From: Dysgonamonadaceae bacterium
Lineage (GTDB): Bacteria > Bacteroidota > Bacteroidia > Bacteroidales > Azobacteroidaceae
Length of the DNA stretch: 54,990 nt
Direction: 5' to 3'
Assembly (NCBI GenBank): GCA_031270075.1
Contig: JAISYG010000037.1
Span: forward strand, 1 to 54,990
The notes below the pieces were generated by a model. That model ran no database searches and was not told the DNA's origin. It saw nothing but the letters and a program-made list of their open reading frames with translations. The first letter of the stretch is position 1. Each line of letters starts with the position of its first letter. The position numbers and the translations under genes are program-made. Shown one piece after another: positions 26,901-34,626 of this stretch.

Positions 26901-27272
26901 TGTTTAAAAGTGATTCCTTCTTACAATGTTCCTTATGACTATCTTTATGGAGTGGGCGACCTGGCGGAAGCCTATCATAAAATAGGAGCAACGGAAAAAG
27001 CCAATGATTTATACCGGCAACTGGCGGAAATCTCGATGAAAAACCTGCATTGGTACAATCGCCTGAATACCCGTCAATACATTTCCGTTTTTCAAAGTAT
27101 AAGACGCGATATTATTTATATGCAAGAGATTATGCATTATTTTTCGGAAAACAATACCGATTTGTTCAATGCCTATTCCGATGAATTTGCAAGCTATATC
27201 GAACGCTTTTATCAGATTGCAGGCGCCGGTCAAAGGCGGCAGGAAACACAGCAAGGAGGATTAAACCGTTAA
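23922..27272 (+). CDS. DUF2723 family integral membrane protein (GT117-type)
   Basis: The 1116-aa protein has about 12 membrane segments in its first ~650 residues. The N-terminus has TIEPTASFWDCGEFIASAYK and VGHPPGAPIFMLMGN, the DUF2723 signature and acidic loop typical of PMT-like glycosyltransferases. Relatives are proposed to O-glycosylate exported Bacteroidetes proteins. A soluble C-terminal part holds INFTNGDNDTFPLWYAQE-like sequence and TPR-like repeats near 1000-1080. The 4-base gap to the next gene suggests an operon. Activity is inferred from family, not visible as a proven active site. Confidence 0.88.
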   Translation: MKKYQWANNILGWVVFAIAAVVYLITIEPTASFWDCGEFIASAYKLEVGHPPGAPIFMLMGNLASHFASEPSQVSWMLNALSAIFSALTILFLFWTITHLMRKIVTANNPTGDRQEMTLAQMIAVLGAGTVGALAYAFSDTFWFSAVEGEVYAFSSLMTAVVFWLILKWEDVADEPHSNRWLILIAYLMGVSVAIHLLNLLCIPAIVLVYYFRKTKNPNWKGAAIALLISFGILVAILYGLIQGLVEVAGWFELLFVNQFHLPYNSGVGFYMALIFGVLAWGIWETMRDARNPKRAKTAFLLAIVLLGIPFMGSGIGLGICIIIALTIYLFASKKINPVALNSILIGLLVITIGYSSYALIMIRSAANTPMDQNSPEDIFTLRDYLSREQYGETPLFYGQTFVSEIKYETKGNVWEAATVDEGPVWGQVAKHDPSEPDRYYEADRKKRLVYVDELNMLFPRMYSKMDNHIQGYKEWSDFKGRRVRVSSPQGSKWVVKPTFGENLRYFFNYQVNFMYWRYFMWNFSGRQNDIQGNGEVSNGNWITGISFLDQYRVGPQDDMPDSIAKNKGHNKYYMLPLLLGLVGIFFQVYSGQKGTEQFWVTFLLFFMTGLAIVVYLNQPPFQPRERDYAYAGSFYAFCIWIGIGVGGVIKGLQRIRQLPDTATAALGVALCLLIPLQMVSQTWDDHDRSNRYVARDFGMNYLTTCEPNAIIFTNGDNDTFPLWYAQEVEDYRTDVRVCNLSYLQTDWYIDQMKRQAYESEPLPIRWKKYEYVKGKHEAAYVLNEYTEMPVSEVLNRIKSENVRDKRVPGYSQEMDNVPTYNIKIPVDSDAVMAAGLIKPENSAWIPPYMLVDLGDQRNENGDLISRAKNYLGKHEIMILEMLKNNSDWKRPIYFATTVGPDMYMRLERYFRQDGVAYRVLPFEVAQYQPMDPDIVYDNVMNKYKYGNLEQPGLYLDENSIRMAGTFRTIFGRLAKTLAEQGDSVRTEKVADHCLKVIPSYNVPYDYLYGVGDLAEAYHKIGATEKANDLYRQLAEISMKNLHWYNRLNTRQYISVFQSIRRDIIYMQEIMHYFSENNTDLFNAYSDEFASYIERFYQIAGAGQRRQETQQGGLNR

Positions 27273-27275
27273 CTT

Positions 27276-27887
27276 ATGTTGATAGAACGACCTCCCTTTC
27301 TCTACCGGGCACTGTTTCCCGGCGCTCATTGGCGGTTTAACAAAGACGAAAAAGTTGCATTCCTGACTTTCGACGATGGACCGATTCCCGAAATGACTCC
27401 TTGGGTATTGGATCTATTAGACCAATACGGAATCAAAGCTGTCTTTTTCTGCGTAGGCGATAATGTTCGGAAATACCCCGAAATCTATCACGAAATCCTT
27501 GCACGAGGGCATCGTGTCGGAAATCACACTTACCACCATCTTCAAGGATTGAAAGTAACCGCTAAAACTTACCTGAAAGATGTGGAAGAAGCAGCCCAAC
27601 TGATTGACAGCAAACTGTTCCGTCCTCCCCACGGACACATACACTTGCCCCAGTTTTTTAAGTTACGTAACGATTACACCATTATTCTATGGGATGTGGT
27701 AACCCGCGATTACAGTTGCTTGATGACTCCCGAACAGGTATTCGACAACGTAAAAAAATATACGCGCAACGGTTCGGTGATTGTTTTCCACGATTCGCTC
27801 AAAGGCGGGGAGAAGACGCGTTACGCCCTGCCCCGCTCCATCGACTGGCTACTGGAACAAGGATACCAATTGAAGTTAATCGAATAA
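27276..27887 (+). CDS. Polysaccharide deacetylase (NodB homology, CE4)
   Basis: The 203-aa protein has the NodB motifs: TFDDGP near residue 32 (metal and base Asp), HRVGNHTYHH near 80 (the two zinc His), and RPPHG near 113. DVVTRDYSC and VIVFHDS come later. These fit an N- or O-deacetylase acting on cell-wall or surface glycan. It lies 4 bases after the DUF2723 gene. No signal peptide is visible; the hydrophobic N-terminus is short. It is shorter than most CE4 enzymes but the core is complete. Confidence 0.9.
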   Translation: MLIERPPFLYRALFPGAHWRFNKDEKVAFLTFDDGPIPEMTPWVLDLLDQYGIKAVFFCVGDNVRKYPEIYHEILARGHRVGNHTYHHLQGLKVTAKTYLKDVEEAAQLIDSKLFRPPHGHIHLPQFFKLRNDYTIILWDVVTRDYSCLMTPEQVFDNVKKYTRNGSVIVFHDSLKGGEKTRYALPRSIDWLLEQGYQLKLIE

Positions 27888-27915
27888 TAAATAACAACCT
27901 TTCACTGCTTTAGAC

Positions 27916-28743
27916 ATGAACTCACTCCAAGCACCGGTTTTGGTAAAATTATACCGTAAAATCCGCTACCGGAAAGGTTTCGGAGTACATTCACCATTCG
28001 TTTACAGACTTATAACCAATGTAGTAGGAGAAAAACACGCGTATTATGCCTTTGAAGAAATCGAAAACTTCCGCCGGCAATTGTTAAACGACAACGAGCT
28101 GAACCGTATTACTGCCTGCGAAACCCAATCGGCCGCTTATGGCGCATTATTGTTCCGGATGGTCAACTTTTTCAAGTGCCGGAACGTTATTGAAATAGGA
28201 AGTTCGACCGGCGTAATGGGTTTATACTTAGGTATGGCATCCCGCACGCGATGCAATTGTTGGCTATTGGACGAACGATACGGATTAGCGCAAAGAATCC
28301 GACCATTTGCCGAAATACATCATTTGGATAAACTTCAATACATCGAAGGTGATTATCGGGAAAACATTCCCCCTCTTTGCGCGAAACTTCCGGAAGCCGA
28401 TTTACTGTTTATCAATCGATTGCCGGAAACAATAACAGGAGAAGAATTACTCCGGCTCTGTCGCCCCCTGATAGGAAAGCGCAGCATTCTGATACTGGAT
28501 AACATTGGCCGGCAAAAAGAGATAAGAAAAATCTGGCAGGAGTTGAAACAACACCCGCAATCGCGCGTCATGATAGATTTATACGTTCTGGGTATAGTCT
28601 TTTTCGACGACAGATTGCCGAAACGACATCATAAAGTATATTTCAATGATAAGCAAAAGCAAAATTTACACACGAACCGGCGACCAAGGTTACACCTCAT
28701 TGGTCGGCGGAAAAAGGGTGCCAAAAACGCATCTTCGCATTGA
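27916..28743 (+). CDS. SAM-dependent methyltransferase-like protein
   Basis: The 275-aa product has a Rossmann-type motif I, VIEIGSSTGVMGLYLG, near residue 93, followed by an acidic LLDERYG and DLLFINR, consistent with a class I methyltransferase fold (O-methyltransferase-like). Its last ~33 codons overlap the next gene by 98 bases; that tail, rich in Arg and Lys, is an out-of-frame reading of the start of pduO. The usual stop near KVYF may have been lost. The substrate is unknown. Confidence 0.7.
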   Translation: MNSLQAPVLVKLYRKIRYRKGFGVHSPFVYRLITNVVGEKHAYYAFEEIENFRRQLLNDNELNRITACETQSAAYGALLFRMVNFFKCRNVIEIGSSTGVMGLYLGMASRTRCNCWLLDERYGLAQRIRPFAEIHHLDKLQYIEGDYRENIPPLCAKLPEADLLFINRLPETITGEELLRLCRPLIGKRSILILDNIGRQKEIRKIWQELKQHPQSRVMIDLYVLGIVFFDDRLPKRHHKVYFNDKQKQNLHTNRRPRLHLIGRRKKGAKNASSH

Positions 28744-29200
28744 GGCCTACGGCTCGGTCGACGAACTGAATGCTTTTATTGCCGTCCTCCTGAATACGAT
28801 TGACGATCGGGACGACCGGAAATTTCTCTTACGCATTCAGTACAACCTGTTCAACATCGGCGCCTGCTTAGCTACAGAAAGCGAAGAAAAATTCAGTTGC
28901 CTGGCTGTTGAAGAAATCAACCTTTTGGAACAGGAAATGGATCACATCGACGCCCTTATCCCTCCGTTGAAAACATTCGTCCTGCCGGGAGGATGCTCTT
29001 CCAATGCATGGGCGCATGTATGCCGCACCATTTGTCGCCGAACCGAAAGATGCATTTACCGCCTGAAAGGCAAAGTCGAAGTGGATTCTACTATATTAAA
29101 GTATATCAATCGTTTATCGGATTATTTCTTTTTGTTTTCCCGAAAACAAAATTTTATTCTTAACATGAGCGAAATTCCATGGAATAAATCTTGTTTATAA
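28646..29200 (+). CDS. Cob(I)alamin adenosyltransferase, PduO type
   Basis: PduO-type enzymes transfer the adenosyl group of ATP to cob(I)alamin. The 184-aa product has the N-terminal ATP motif TRTGDQGYTSLVGG at about 9-22 with KRVPK after it. EAYGSVDELNAFI near 34, FVLPGG near 112, and RTICRRTER near 126 complete the PduO pattern. Length is typical. Start at 28646 is fixed by the first motif; it lies inside the methyltransferase frame, 98 bases before that stop. No B12 riboswitch or cob genes are nearby. Confidence 0.93.
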   Translation: MISKSKIYTRTGDQGYTSLVGGKRVPKTHLRIEAYGSVDELNAFIAVLLNTIDDRDDRKFLLRIQYNLFNIGACLATESEEKFSCLAVEEINLLEQEMDHIDALIPPLKTFVLPGGCSSNAWAHVCRTICRRTERCIYRLKGKVEVDSTILKYINRLSDYFFLFSRKQNFILNMSEIPWNKSCL

Positions 29201-29220
29201 CATAGAATTTTATACTTTTG
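29191..29220 (+). promoter_or_regulatory. Promoter of DUF2795 gene
   Basis: TTG at 29191-29193 and TACTTTTG at 29213-29220 are 19 bases apart, a good Bacteroidetes promoter. It overlaps the end of pduO. Confidence 0.7.
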
Positions 29221-29246
29221 CGAAAAATTTAAACAAACACATATTT

Positions 29247-29468
29247 ATGTATTGGACTTTGGAATTAGCCTCGAAATTGGAAGATGCCCCCTGGCCTGCT
29301 TCAAAAGACGAATTAATTGATTTTGCCATGCGTTCGGGTGCTCCGCAGGAAGTAGTAGAAAATTTACAGGAAATGGAAGACGAAGGCGAAATATACGAAT
29401 GTATTGAAGATATTTGGCCGGATTACCCCAGCAAAGAAGACTTTTTCTTCAATGAAGAAGAATATTGA
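29247..29468 (+). CDS. DUF2795 family small protein
   Basis: The 73-aa product is very acidic at the C-terminus (many Glu/Asp, ending in FNEEEY). The start YWTLELASKLEDAPWPASKD and the RSGAPQEVVENL segment match the DUF2795 domain, a small winged-helix-like fold of unknown function common in Bacteroidetes. It has its own promoter and is followed by an AT-rich spacer. Confidence 0.85.
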   Translation: MYWTLELASKLEDAPWPASKDELIDFAMRSGAPQEVVENLQEMEDEGEIYECIEDIWPDYPSKEDFFFNEEEY

Positions 29469-29541
29469 AAAATAAATAATAAAATAATTTATTATTATAT
29501 TATAGATCAATATTTTATTTGTTTTTTTTATATTATTATTT

Positions 29542-29549
29542 TACCTTTG
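29542..29549 (+). promoter_or_regulatory. -7 box of marR-like gene
   Basis: TACCTTTG lies 47 bases before the GTG start, preceded by a strongly AT-rich stretch. Confidence 0.6.
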
Positions 29550-29595
29550 TATCGCAAAAAGAAAATCGATAAGTAAAAAGTAAAATAATAGTATC

Positions 29596-30066
29596 GTGGA
29601 TATTGTAGACAATAGTAATTCTCCATTTGCAATAGATAATCTCGAAAAAGATCCAGGTTTTTTAATGTTGCAAGTTTCAAGATTATGGGCAGAGACTCAT
29701 GATAGAAAGCTGAAAAAGCATTTTGGCCTTTCAGATATGCAGTACGCTGTATTGGCAAGTATCTATTGGTTTGTCCTGCATGACAGACAAGTAACTCAAA
29801 CCACACTGGCAAGACATACCAAAATAGACCCCATGACGATATCACAAATGTTTAAAGTATTGGAAAAAAAAGGATATATCCATCGTACAATACACGTGAC
29901 CGATATCCGGGCTAAAACGGTTCATCTTACCCAACAAGGATTGGAGTTGATGCGTCAAACCGTTCCTGTAATCAACGACGTCGATGCTAAATTCTTTCAA
30001 ATTTTAGGCAAAGATCTTCCGCGTTTTAATAAATATATGGTAGATTTACTTAAATCGAACGATTGA
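29596..30066 (+). CDS. MarR family transcriptional regulator
   Basis: The 156-aa protein has the MarR winged helix: LSDMQYAVLASI for the first helices, TTLARHTKIDPMTISQMFKVLEKKG as recognition helix, then VTDIRAKTVHLTQQG as the wing (D-x-R). The GTG at 29596 follows the promoter and is the likely start; the first in-frame ATG is about 23 codons later. Target genes are unknown. The next downstream gene is 490 bases away. Confidence 0.88.
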   Translation: MDIVDNSNSPFAIDNLEKDPGFLMLQVSRLWAETHDRKLKKHFGLSDMQYAVLASIYWFVLHDRQVTQTTLARHTKIDPMTISQMFKVLEKKGYIHRTIHVTDIRAKTVHLTQQGLELMRQTVPVINDVDAKFFQILGKDLPRFNKYMVDLLKSND

Positions 30067-30335
30067 AATTGTCGTTTTTTCTACCATTTTCTCCTCCCAA
30101 TCGCTTCGCTTCATGGGGAGGGAAAGTATGAATATTTAGACCTCCTGTCTGTCGTTTGTTTTTTTGAACTTTCAATAGTTGATCGAATCAAATTGAAACA
30201 AAACAACATAAAGAAATCAGTGAAAGAATTGACAGGATAAAACCAGGCTGAACATGAAATTTTGTCGGTGAACTTCTCAAAATCTTCTTATAAAAACTCG
30301 CAGGAAACTCAAAAAAAGCTTTCTAAATCAGGTGT

Positions 30336-30373
30336 TTACCTAAAGCAATATCTTGTTTTAGGTAATTTTTTTT
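30336..30373 (+). terminator. Intrinsic terminator
   Basis: TTACCTAAA (30336-30344) pairs with TTTAGGTAA (30357-30365), followed by eight Ts. It probably ends marR transcription, or a short RNA made within 30067-30335. Confidence 0.75.
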
Positions 30374-30461
30374 ATTGGGTTTTATCTGTAAATTTTCTTT
30401 ATATTATCTTAAATATAACAAAATAATATATATAATATTTTATAATATAAATTATAAAATA

Positions 30462-30469
30462 TACCTTTG
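30462..30469 (+). promoter_or_regulatory. -7 box of OmpA-like operon
   Basis: TACCTTTG in an AT-rich region; transcription would start near 30476, a leader of about 80 bases ahead of the OmpA-like gene. Confidence 0.6.
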
Positions 30470-30558
30470 TCCCCCGCAAAACAAAAAATTAATATAAGTA
30501 TAAGATTTCAATGTATTTGTAGCAATTGGTATTATACTCTAGTTAAAAGTTTATGTAT

Positions 30559-31785
30559 ATGAAAACAATTATTAATGTGAGCTTAGGCTCTTGGCGACGT
30601 TCTTTTCTGTCCGCCTCTTTGTTGTTAGTTTGTGTTGCCGGTAGCATGTCTGCCCAGCCAGTTAAAACCCGTAGTACGGAATCAGTTACTTCCGATTCGC
30701 TATGCTCAAACTGTATTTCAACCGGTAAATTCTGGAGTCATTGGTTTATAGATGCTGGTGGCGGCGGGCGAATCTATTTTGGAGATCACAACCGCCAGAT
30801 GAAACACAAGGATCGCCCGTCGGCGGGAGCAGAATTACACATCGGTAAATGGTGGAGTCCTGTTGTCGGAACCCGGATAGGATATTCTTTTCAATCCGTG
30901 AAAGGAGTTACCCAGAACGGCAGTCATAGTACAGGCCATGTTTACGACGCTTCTCAAAACCTGACAAAACAAAAATTCAATGTAGAACATATTCATGGCG
31001 ATGTTCTGTTTAATGTAAGTAACCTGCTCTGCGGAGTCAATGAAAACCGGTTCTATTCTTTATCGCCATATGTGGGATTGGGGTGGATGTACACAAGGGA
31101 TGTACCAAAGGAAAGAGAAGTATCGGCCAATATCGGCTTACTGAACTCGTTCCGATTGAGTAAAACGATGGATTTAACACTGGATATCCGAGGTGCGATG
31201 GTCAACGACCGCTTCGATGGTGAAGTAGGCGGCCGCCGGAACGAAGGCCTTTTGTCGGCTAATCTTGGATTGATTTACCATTTCGGCGGACGCAACTGGT
31301 CTTGTCCGGCTCCTAAAAGGATGAATGAGTCCGAACTGACTGCCCTGCGCGATCGGATAGCGGAAATGAATCAGCAAAACGCGTCGCTGCGCAACAAACT
31401 TTCCGACACCTACAACCAACCCAAAGAAATTCAGAAGGTAACGGAACGTATCGAATCGGTTTCGGATGTACTTGTCATCTTCCCCATCGGCAAGAGTACG
31501 CTTTCGCAGGATGCGAGGGTGAATATCGGATTTATGGCAAGTTTAATGAAAAAATTCAAGGACAGTTCATATATTATCACCGGCTATGCGGATGATGGCA
31601 CCGGTAACCCGCCATTGAATGACCGCTTGAGTCGGGATCGTGCCGAAGCCGTGAAGAATTGTTTAGTTCGTGAGTTTGGTATCAACGCATCCCGACTGAA
31701 AACGGTTGCTGCGGGTGGTGTAGGTAACAAATATTACAATAATCCGGCTCTGAGCAGAGCAGTGATTGTCAGCCCGAACAAATAA
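30559..31785 (+). CDS. OmpA-like outer membrane protein
   Basis: The 408-aa product has a signal peptide (about 1-33, ending MSAQ), a beta-barrel of about 220 residues, a short coiled-coil linker (RMNESELTALRDRIAEMNQQ) near 255-290, and a C-terminal OmpA peptidoglycan-binding domain with GYADDGTG and LSRDRAEAVKNCL (D and R of the binding site). It is the first gene of the operon with a 54-aa peptide and a fimbrillin-like lipoprotein. Similar OmpA proteins sit beside fimbrillin genes in other Bacteroidales. It likely anchors the surface structure. The ATG at 30559 is preferred over 30553. Confidence 0.88.
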   Translation: MKTIINVSLGSWRRSFLSASLLLVCVAGSMSAQPVKTRSTESVTSDSLCSNCISTGKFWSHWFIDAGGGGRIYFGDHNRQMKHKDRPSAGAELHIGKWWSPVVGTRIGYSFQSVKGVTQNGSHSTGHVYDASQNLTKQKFNVEHIHGDVLFNVSNLLCGVNENRFYSLSPYVGLGWMYTRDVPKEREVSANIGLLNSFRLSKTMDLTLDIRGAMVNDRFDGEVGGRRNEGLLSANLGLIYHFGGRNWSCPAPKRMNESELTALRDRIAEMNQQNASLRNKLSDTYNQPKEIQKVTERIESVSDVLVIFPIGKSTLSQDARVNIGFMASLMKKFKDSSYIITGYADDGTGNPPLNDRLSRDRAEAVKNCLVREFGINASRLKTVAAGGVGNKYYNNPALSRAVIVSPNK

Positions 31786-31809
31786 AGCAACGATTGAAAA
31801 AAAGTAATT

Positions 31810-31974
31810 ATGAAAATGACTTATATTCCTCCCAAAGTGGTAGTTCACAGGGTGATTTTAGAAAAAGGCATAGCATCCACCACTTCACCCGCACAGGCGG
31901 TTACAGTGGAGGAATGGGAACCGGATCCGGACGCTGGAAACAATGGTAACGAAAGTGTATGGTTACCTTTCTAA
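31810..31974 (+). CDS. Small peptide gene paired with fimbrillin-like lipoprotein (54 aa)
   Basis: The 54-aa product starts MKMTYIPPKVVVHRVI, continues LEKGIASTTS, and ends in an acidic stretch EEWEPDPDAG with NESVWLPF. It lies 24 bases after the OmpA-like stop and 37 bases before the lipoprotein ATG, inside the same operon. It resembles the peptides at 17034-17207 and 54201-54464 in the Y-x-P-P/Y-x-x-P start, the acidic W-containing segment and the hydrophobic end. The start is clear and the frame ends before the next gene. Function unknown. Confidence 0.65.
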   Translation: MKMTYIPPKVVVHRVILEKGIASTTSPAQAVTVEEWEPDPDAGNNGNESVWLPF

Positions 31975-32011
31975 AAATGGCAAAAAAATCAATGTAAATA
32001 ATAAACAGATA

Positions 32012-33592
32012 ATGAAAAAAACAGAAAATACAATATCAATGTTTCATTATATATGTTACTTGATTCCCTCTATTATCGTGTTATGCGGACTGGTTTTACT
32101 CGTTTCCGCTTGCGAAAAGGAGGTTGACGGAAAAGATTTACCTTCCGATAAAAATGTCGCCGTTCAATTTGCTTTGGGCGATACTTCGTACGATGGCCAC
32201 GAAACGCTTACCCGCAGCACAAGCGACGGGGAGCCGGAAACGGTAGTCGTTCCCCTCGAAGACACCTTATATATGTATGCCTCTCTGGAAGAAGATCGCG
32301 TAAGCAGCACACGCGCCGCCACCGCTCTTGCCGACGGCGTTAAGGTGCGCATAGTGGCTTATGAGGGTTCGTCGTCCACCATCGCGGCTCAGGCCGAATA
32401 CACAGTAACTTCCAACAAATTATCCGCCAACGGCTCCGGCATTTCGGTTCAAGAAGGCGAGTATATTTTTGTTGCCTATTCCTACAACTCGTCCTCGTCG
32501 CCCGACAATTCCGCTTCTATAACGGTTTCGCCCGACAAAGACCTGTTGTGGGGAAGCAAAAAGGAAACGATCGGCGCATCCACCCAATTGGTAACTATCC
32601 CGATGAAGCACAAGTTTTCGCTGCTCACCATCAAGGCTACCACGGACGGCGCCACCGGAAAACCGGCTATCAACAGCCTGTCGGCCTCGGTAACACCCGG
32701 TTATAGCGGTGTTTTGGATGTAAAATCCGGAACGTTGAAGAAAGGGGCTTCCGCTACGCAGAATTTCACGACGTGGACGGGCACCGGCACCTCGACCGTT
32801 ACAAGCGTTTCCCGCACTGTATATACGTCCAAAGAAACCCCTGTAAAGGTGAAGATCGGGTCGATAACCATCGGTAATAAAACGATCAAAGATATTCCCG
32901 TCGATTTTAATAAGCAGATGGAAAGCGGTCGGTCGTATACCCTTACCCTTAACTTAAAGAAGAGCAACGGTATATGGGCCGGATCGAATGTTTATTGGGA
33001 TGCAGTAAACAAACGGATGACTTTTGATGCACCGGGAAGCCCCATCAGCAGCCAGATGAAGCAAGGCGTTCTTTTCCAGTGGACTTCGATGGTAGGCGTT
33101 TCGCCCACACAACCCACTAAATTTGAATCGAACGTGACTTTATACGAACCGAACATAACGACCGGCCGCTGGACACAAAAGACTCGGGGTTCAATGACGT
33201 GGGACAAATTTGGCCAAAGTTTTAAAAGCGACATTTGCGCATTCCTTACAAACAAGGAAGGTATCCCCAAGGGCGATTGGCGTATGCCGGAACCGAGCGA
33301 TTTCGGCAAAAAAGAGGAGTGGAGCGCTATCCCCGGTTCCAGGTGGCAAGAGATAACCAGCACTAACCTCGAAGGAACAATCGTTTTATCTTCGGGCGTT
33401 ATCTTTCAAGGCACCTATTTTCCAGCCTCGGGCTACCGCGGAGCAACTTTCGGTACGCTGATGAACATAGGTGCAATCGGAAAGTATTGGACTAAAACTT
33501 ACTCAAAGGCCTTACATTTCGACAAAAAAGATATAATCCCTGACAGCTCGCCCGCCTTTGATATGGCGTTTCCGATACGCTGCATCAAGTAA
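32012..33592 (+). CDS. Fimbrillin-like lipoprotein with FISUMP-type C-terminal domain
   Basis: The 526-aa protein has a lipoprotein signal (lipobox VSAC near residue 34) then CEKEVDGKDL, like the copy at 15068-17020 (CEKEWPDGKR). The N-terminal ~300 residues form fimbrillin-type strands (MKHKFSLLTI); the C-terminal part begins VLFQWTSMVG and has DWRMPEPSDF and GKYWTKTYS, ending in FPIRCIK, as in FISUMP modules. The ATG at 32012 is chosen; a frame from 31943 runs back into the small peptide gene. Last gene of the OmpA operon, with a strong terminator at 33622. Confidence 0.82.
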   Translation: MKKTENTISMFHYICYLIPSIIVLCGLVLLVSACEKEVDGKDLPSDKNVAVQFALGDTSYDGHETLTRSTSDGEPETVVVPLEDTLYMYASLEEDRVSSTRAATALADGVKVRIVAYEGSSSTIAAQAEYTVTSNKLSANGSGISVQEGEYIFVAYSYNSSSSPDNSASITVSPDKDLLWGSKKETIGASTQLVTIPMKHKFSLLTIKATTDGATGKPAINSLSASVTPGYSGVLDVKSGTLKKGASATQNFTTWTGTGTSTVTSVSRTVYTSKETPVKVKIGSITIGNKTIKDIPVDFNKQMESGRSYTLTLNLKKSNGIWAGSNVYWDAVNKRMTFDAPGSPISSQMKQGVLFQWTSMVGVSPTQPTKFESNVTLYEPNITTGRWTQKTRGSMTWDKFGQSFKSDICAFLTNKEGIPKGDWRMPEPSDFGKKEEWSAIPGSRWQEITSTNLEGTIVLSSGVIFQGTYFPASGYRGATFGTLMNIGAIGKYWTKTYSKALHFDKKDIIPDSSPAFDMAFPIRCIK

Positions 33593-33621
33593 TAAGCAAT
33601 AAAACAGCACTTTGCATAACC

Positions 33622-33664
33622 AAAGAGGCCATTTCCCCAGTTAGGAAACGGCCTCTTTTATTTT
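33622..33664 (+). terminator. Intrinsic terminator of OmpA-FISUMP operon
   Basis: AAAGAGGCC (33622-33630) pairs with GGCCTCTTT (33650-33658), extended by TTTCC/GGAAA, then TATTTTC. It lies 30 bases after the lipoprotein stop. Confidence 0.9.
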
Positions 33665-33682
33665 CAATGTACTATTTTTCGC

Positions 33683-33874
33683 TTAGTGAATTTCTATCTT
33701 CGCTCTTTCACTGCTCACACTCAGGCGGAAAGTTGAATAGGACTGGAATCCGGTTACTGGTGAGAAGCCACAACGCCATCCATCGTCCAGTTGCCGTTCA
33801 AGATAGAAACCATTATAATTTTCAAGTAAGGTGTATCGGAATTCTACGAAAAAAATCTTACTTTTGTCCCAAAC
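33683..33874 (-). pseudogene. Possible gene fragment between FISUMP operon and sufC
   Basis: On the minus strand an open frame of 63 codons without any ATG reads a plausible protein tail (NYNGFYLERQLDDG, then SVSSERAKIEIH) and ends in TAA at 33683. It overlaps the sufC promoter. There is no start codon, so it is either the decayed end of a gene or a chance frame. I do not recognise it. Confidence 0.25.
33859..33866 (+). promoter_or_regulatory. -7 box of suf operon
   Basis: TACTTTTG lies 22 bases before sufC, so sufC has its own promoter in the absence of sufB. Confidence 0.6.
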
Positions 33875-33888
33875 TTACTAAAAACAAA

Positions 33889-34626
33889 ATGCTGACAATA
33901 AAAAACCTCCATGCTGCTATTCATGGAAAAGAAATATTGAAGGGTTTGAGCCTGCAAATCAACGCCGGAGAGGTTCATGCGATTATGGGACCGAACGGTT
34001 CCGGCAAAAGCACCCTCGCGGCCGTACTGGCAGGTAATCCCGCTTTTGAAGTTACCGCCGGGGAAATTCTTTTTGAAGGAAAAAATTTATTGGATATGCT
34101 GCCGGAACAACGTTCCTGCCGCGGTCTTTTTTTAAGTTTCCAGTATCCGGTGGAAATTCCCGGCGTGAGCATGGTCAATTTCATGCGAACGGCCGTCAAC
34201 GAACACCGAAAATGCAAGGGCGAACCCGCTTTGTCGCCCGGTGATTTCCTGAAAAGGATGCGCGAAAAACAGGCGCTCGTCGAACTGGATAAAAACTTAG
34301 TCAACCGTTCGGTAAACGAAGGTTTTTCGGGCGGGGAAAAGAAACGCAACGAGATTTTCCAAATGGCGATGCTCGAACCTAAATTAGCTATTCTGGATGA
34401 AACAGACAGTGGGCTGGATATCGACGCTTTGCGCATCGTAGCCCACGGCGTTAATCAATTGAAACGGCCGGAGAATGCGGCGATTGTTATTACCCACTAC
34501 CAGCGGCTGCTGGATTATATCCGGCCGGATATTGTGCATGTCCTTTATAATGGGAAGATTATCAAGACCGGCGGACCGGAATTGGCATTGGAACTGGAGA
34601 AAAAAGGTTACGACTGGTTGAAATGA
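33889..34626 (+). CDS. sufC: Fe-S cluster assembly ATPase SufC
   Basis: SufC is the ATPase of the SufBCD scaffold that builds Fe-S clusters. The 245-aa protein has Walker A GPNGSGKST at about 36-44, the signature FSGGEKKRNEIFQ, Walker B LAILDETDSGLD, and the H-loop IVITHYQR. Start at 33889 (MLTIKNLHAAIHG) is fixed by homology; a longer frame back to 33667 is upstream noise. ATGA overlap with sufD. The usual partner sufB is not upstream, which is unusual for Bacteroidetes suf loci. Confidence 0.96.
   Translation: MLTIKNLHAAIHGKEILKGLSLQINAGEVHAIMGPNGSGKSTLAAVLAGNPAFEVTAGEILFEGKNLLDMLPEQRSCRGLFLSFQYPVEIPGVSMVNFMRTAVNEHRKCKGEPALSPGDFLKRMREKQALVELDKNLVNRSVNEGFSGGEKKRNEIFQMAMLEPKLAILDETDSGLDIDALRIVAHGVNQLKRPENAAIVITHYQRLLDYIRPDIVHVLYNGKIIKTGGPELALELEKKGYDWLK

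Larger units (their letters stand above)
30067..30552 (+). other. AT-rich intergenic region, orphan terminator and promoter
   Basis: No supported gene lies here. The segment 30101-30113 (TCGCTTCGCTTCA), within a CCTCCC...GGGAGG inverted repeat, recurs at 17341. A plain terminator hairpin at 30336-30373 is about 270 bases after marR. A frame without ATG from 30233 to about 30420 reads through it, perhaps a decayed gene. The promoter of the downstream operon is at 30462-30469. Confidence 0.6.

Noticed and set aside
28400..28646. Cobalamin riboswitch ahead of pduO
   Set aside because: No B12-box-like sequence; the gene start lies within an upstream coding frame.
33667..33888. N-terminal extension of SufC
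   Set aside because: SufC homology starts at MLTIKNL; the upstream part overlaps the promoter and has no similarity.
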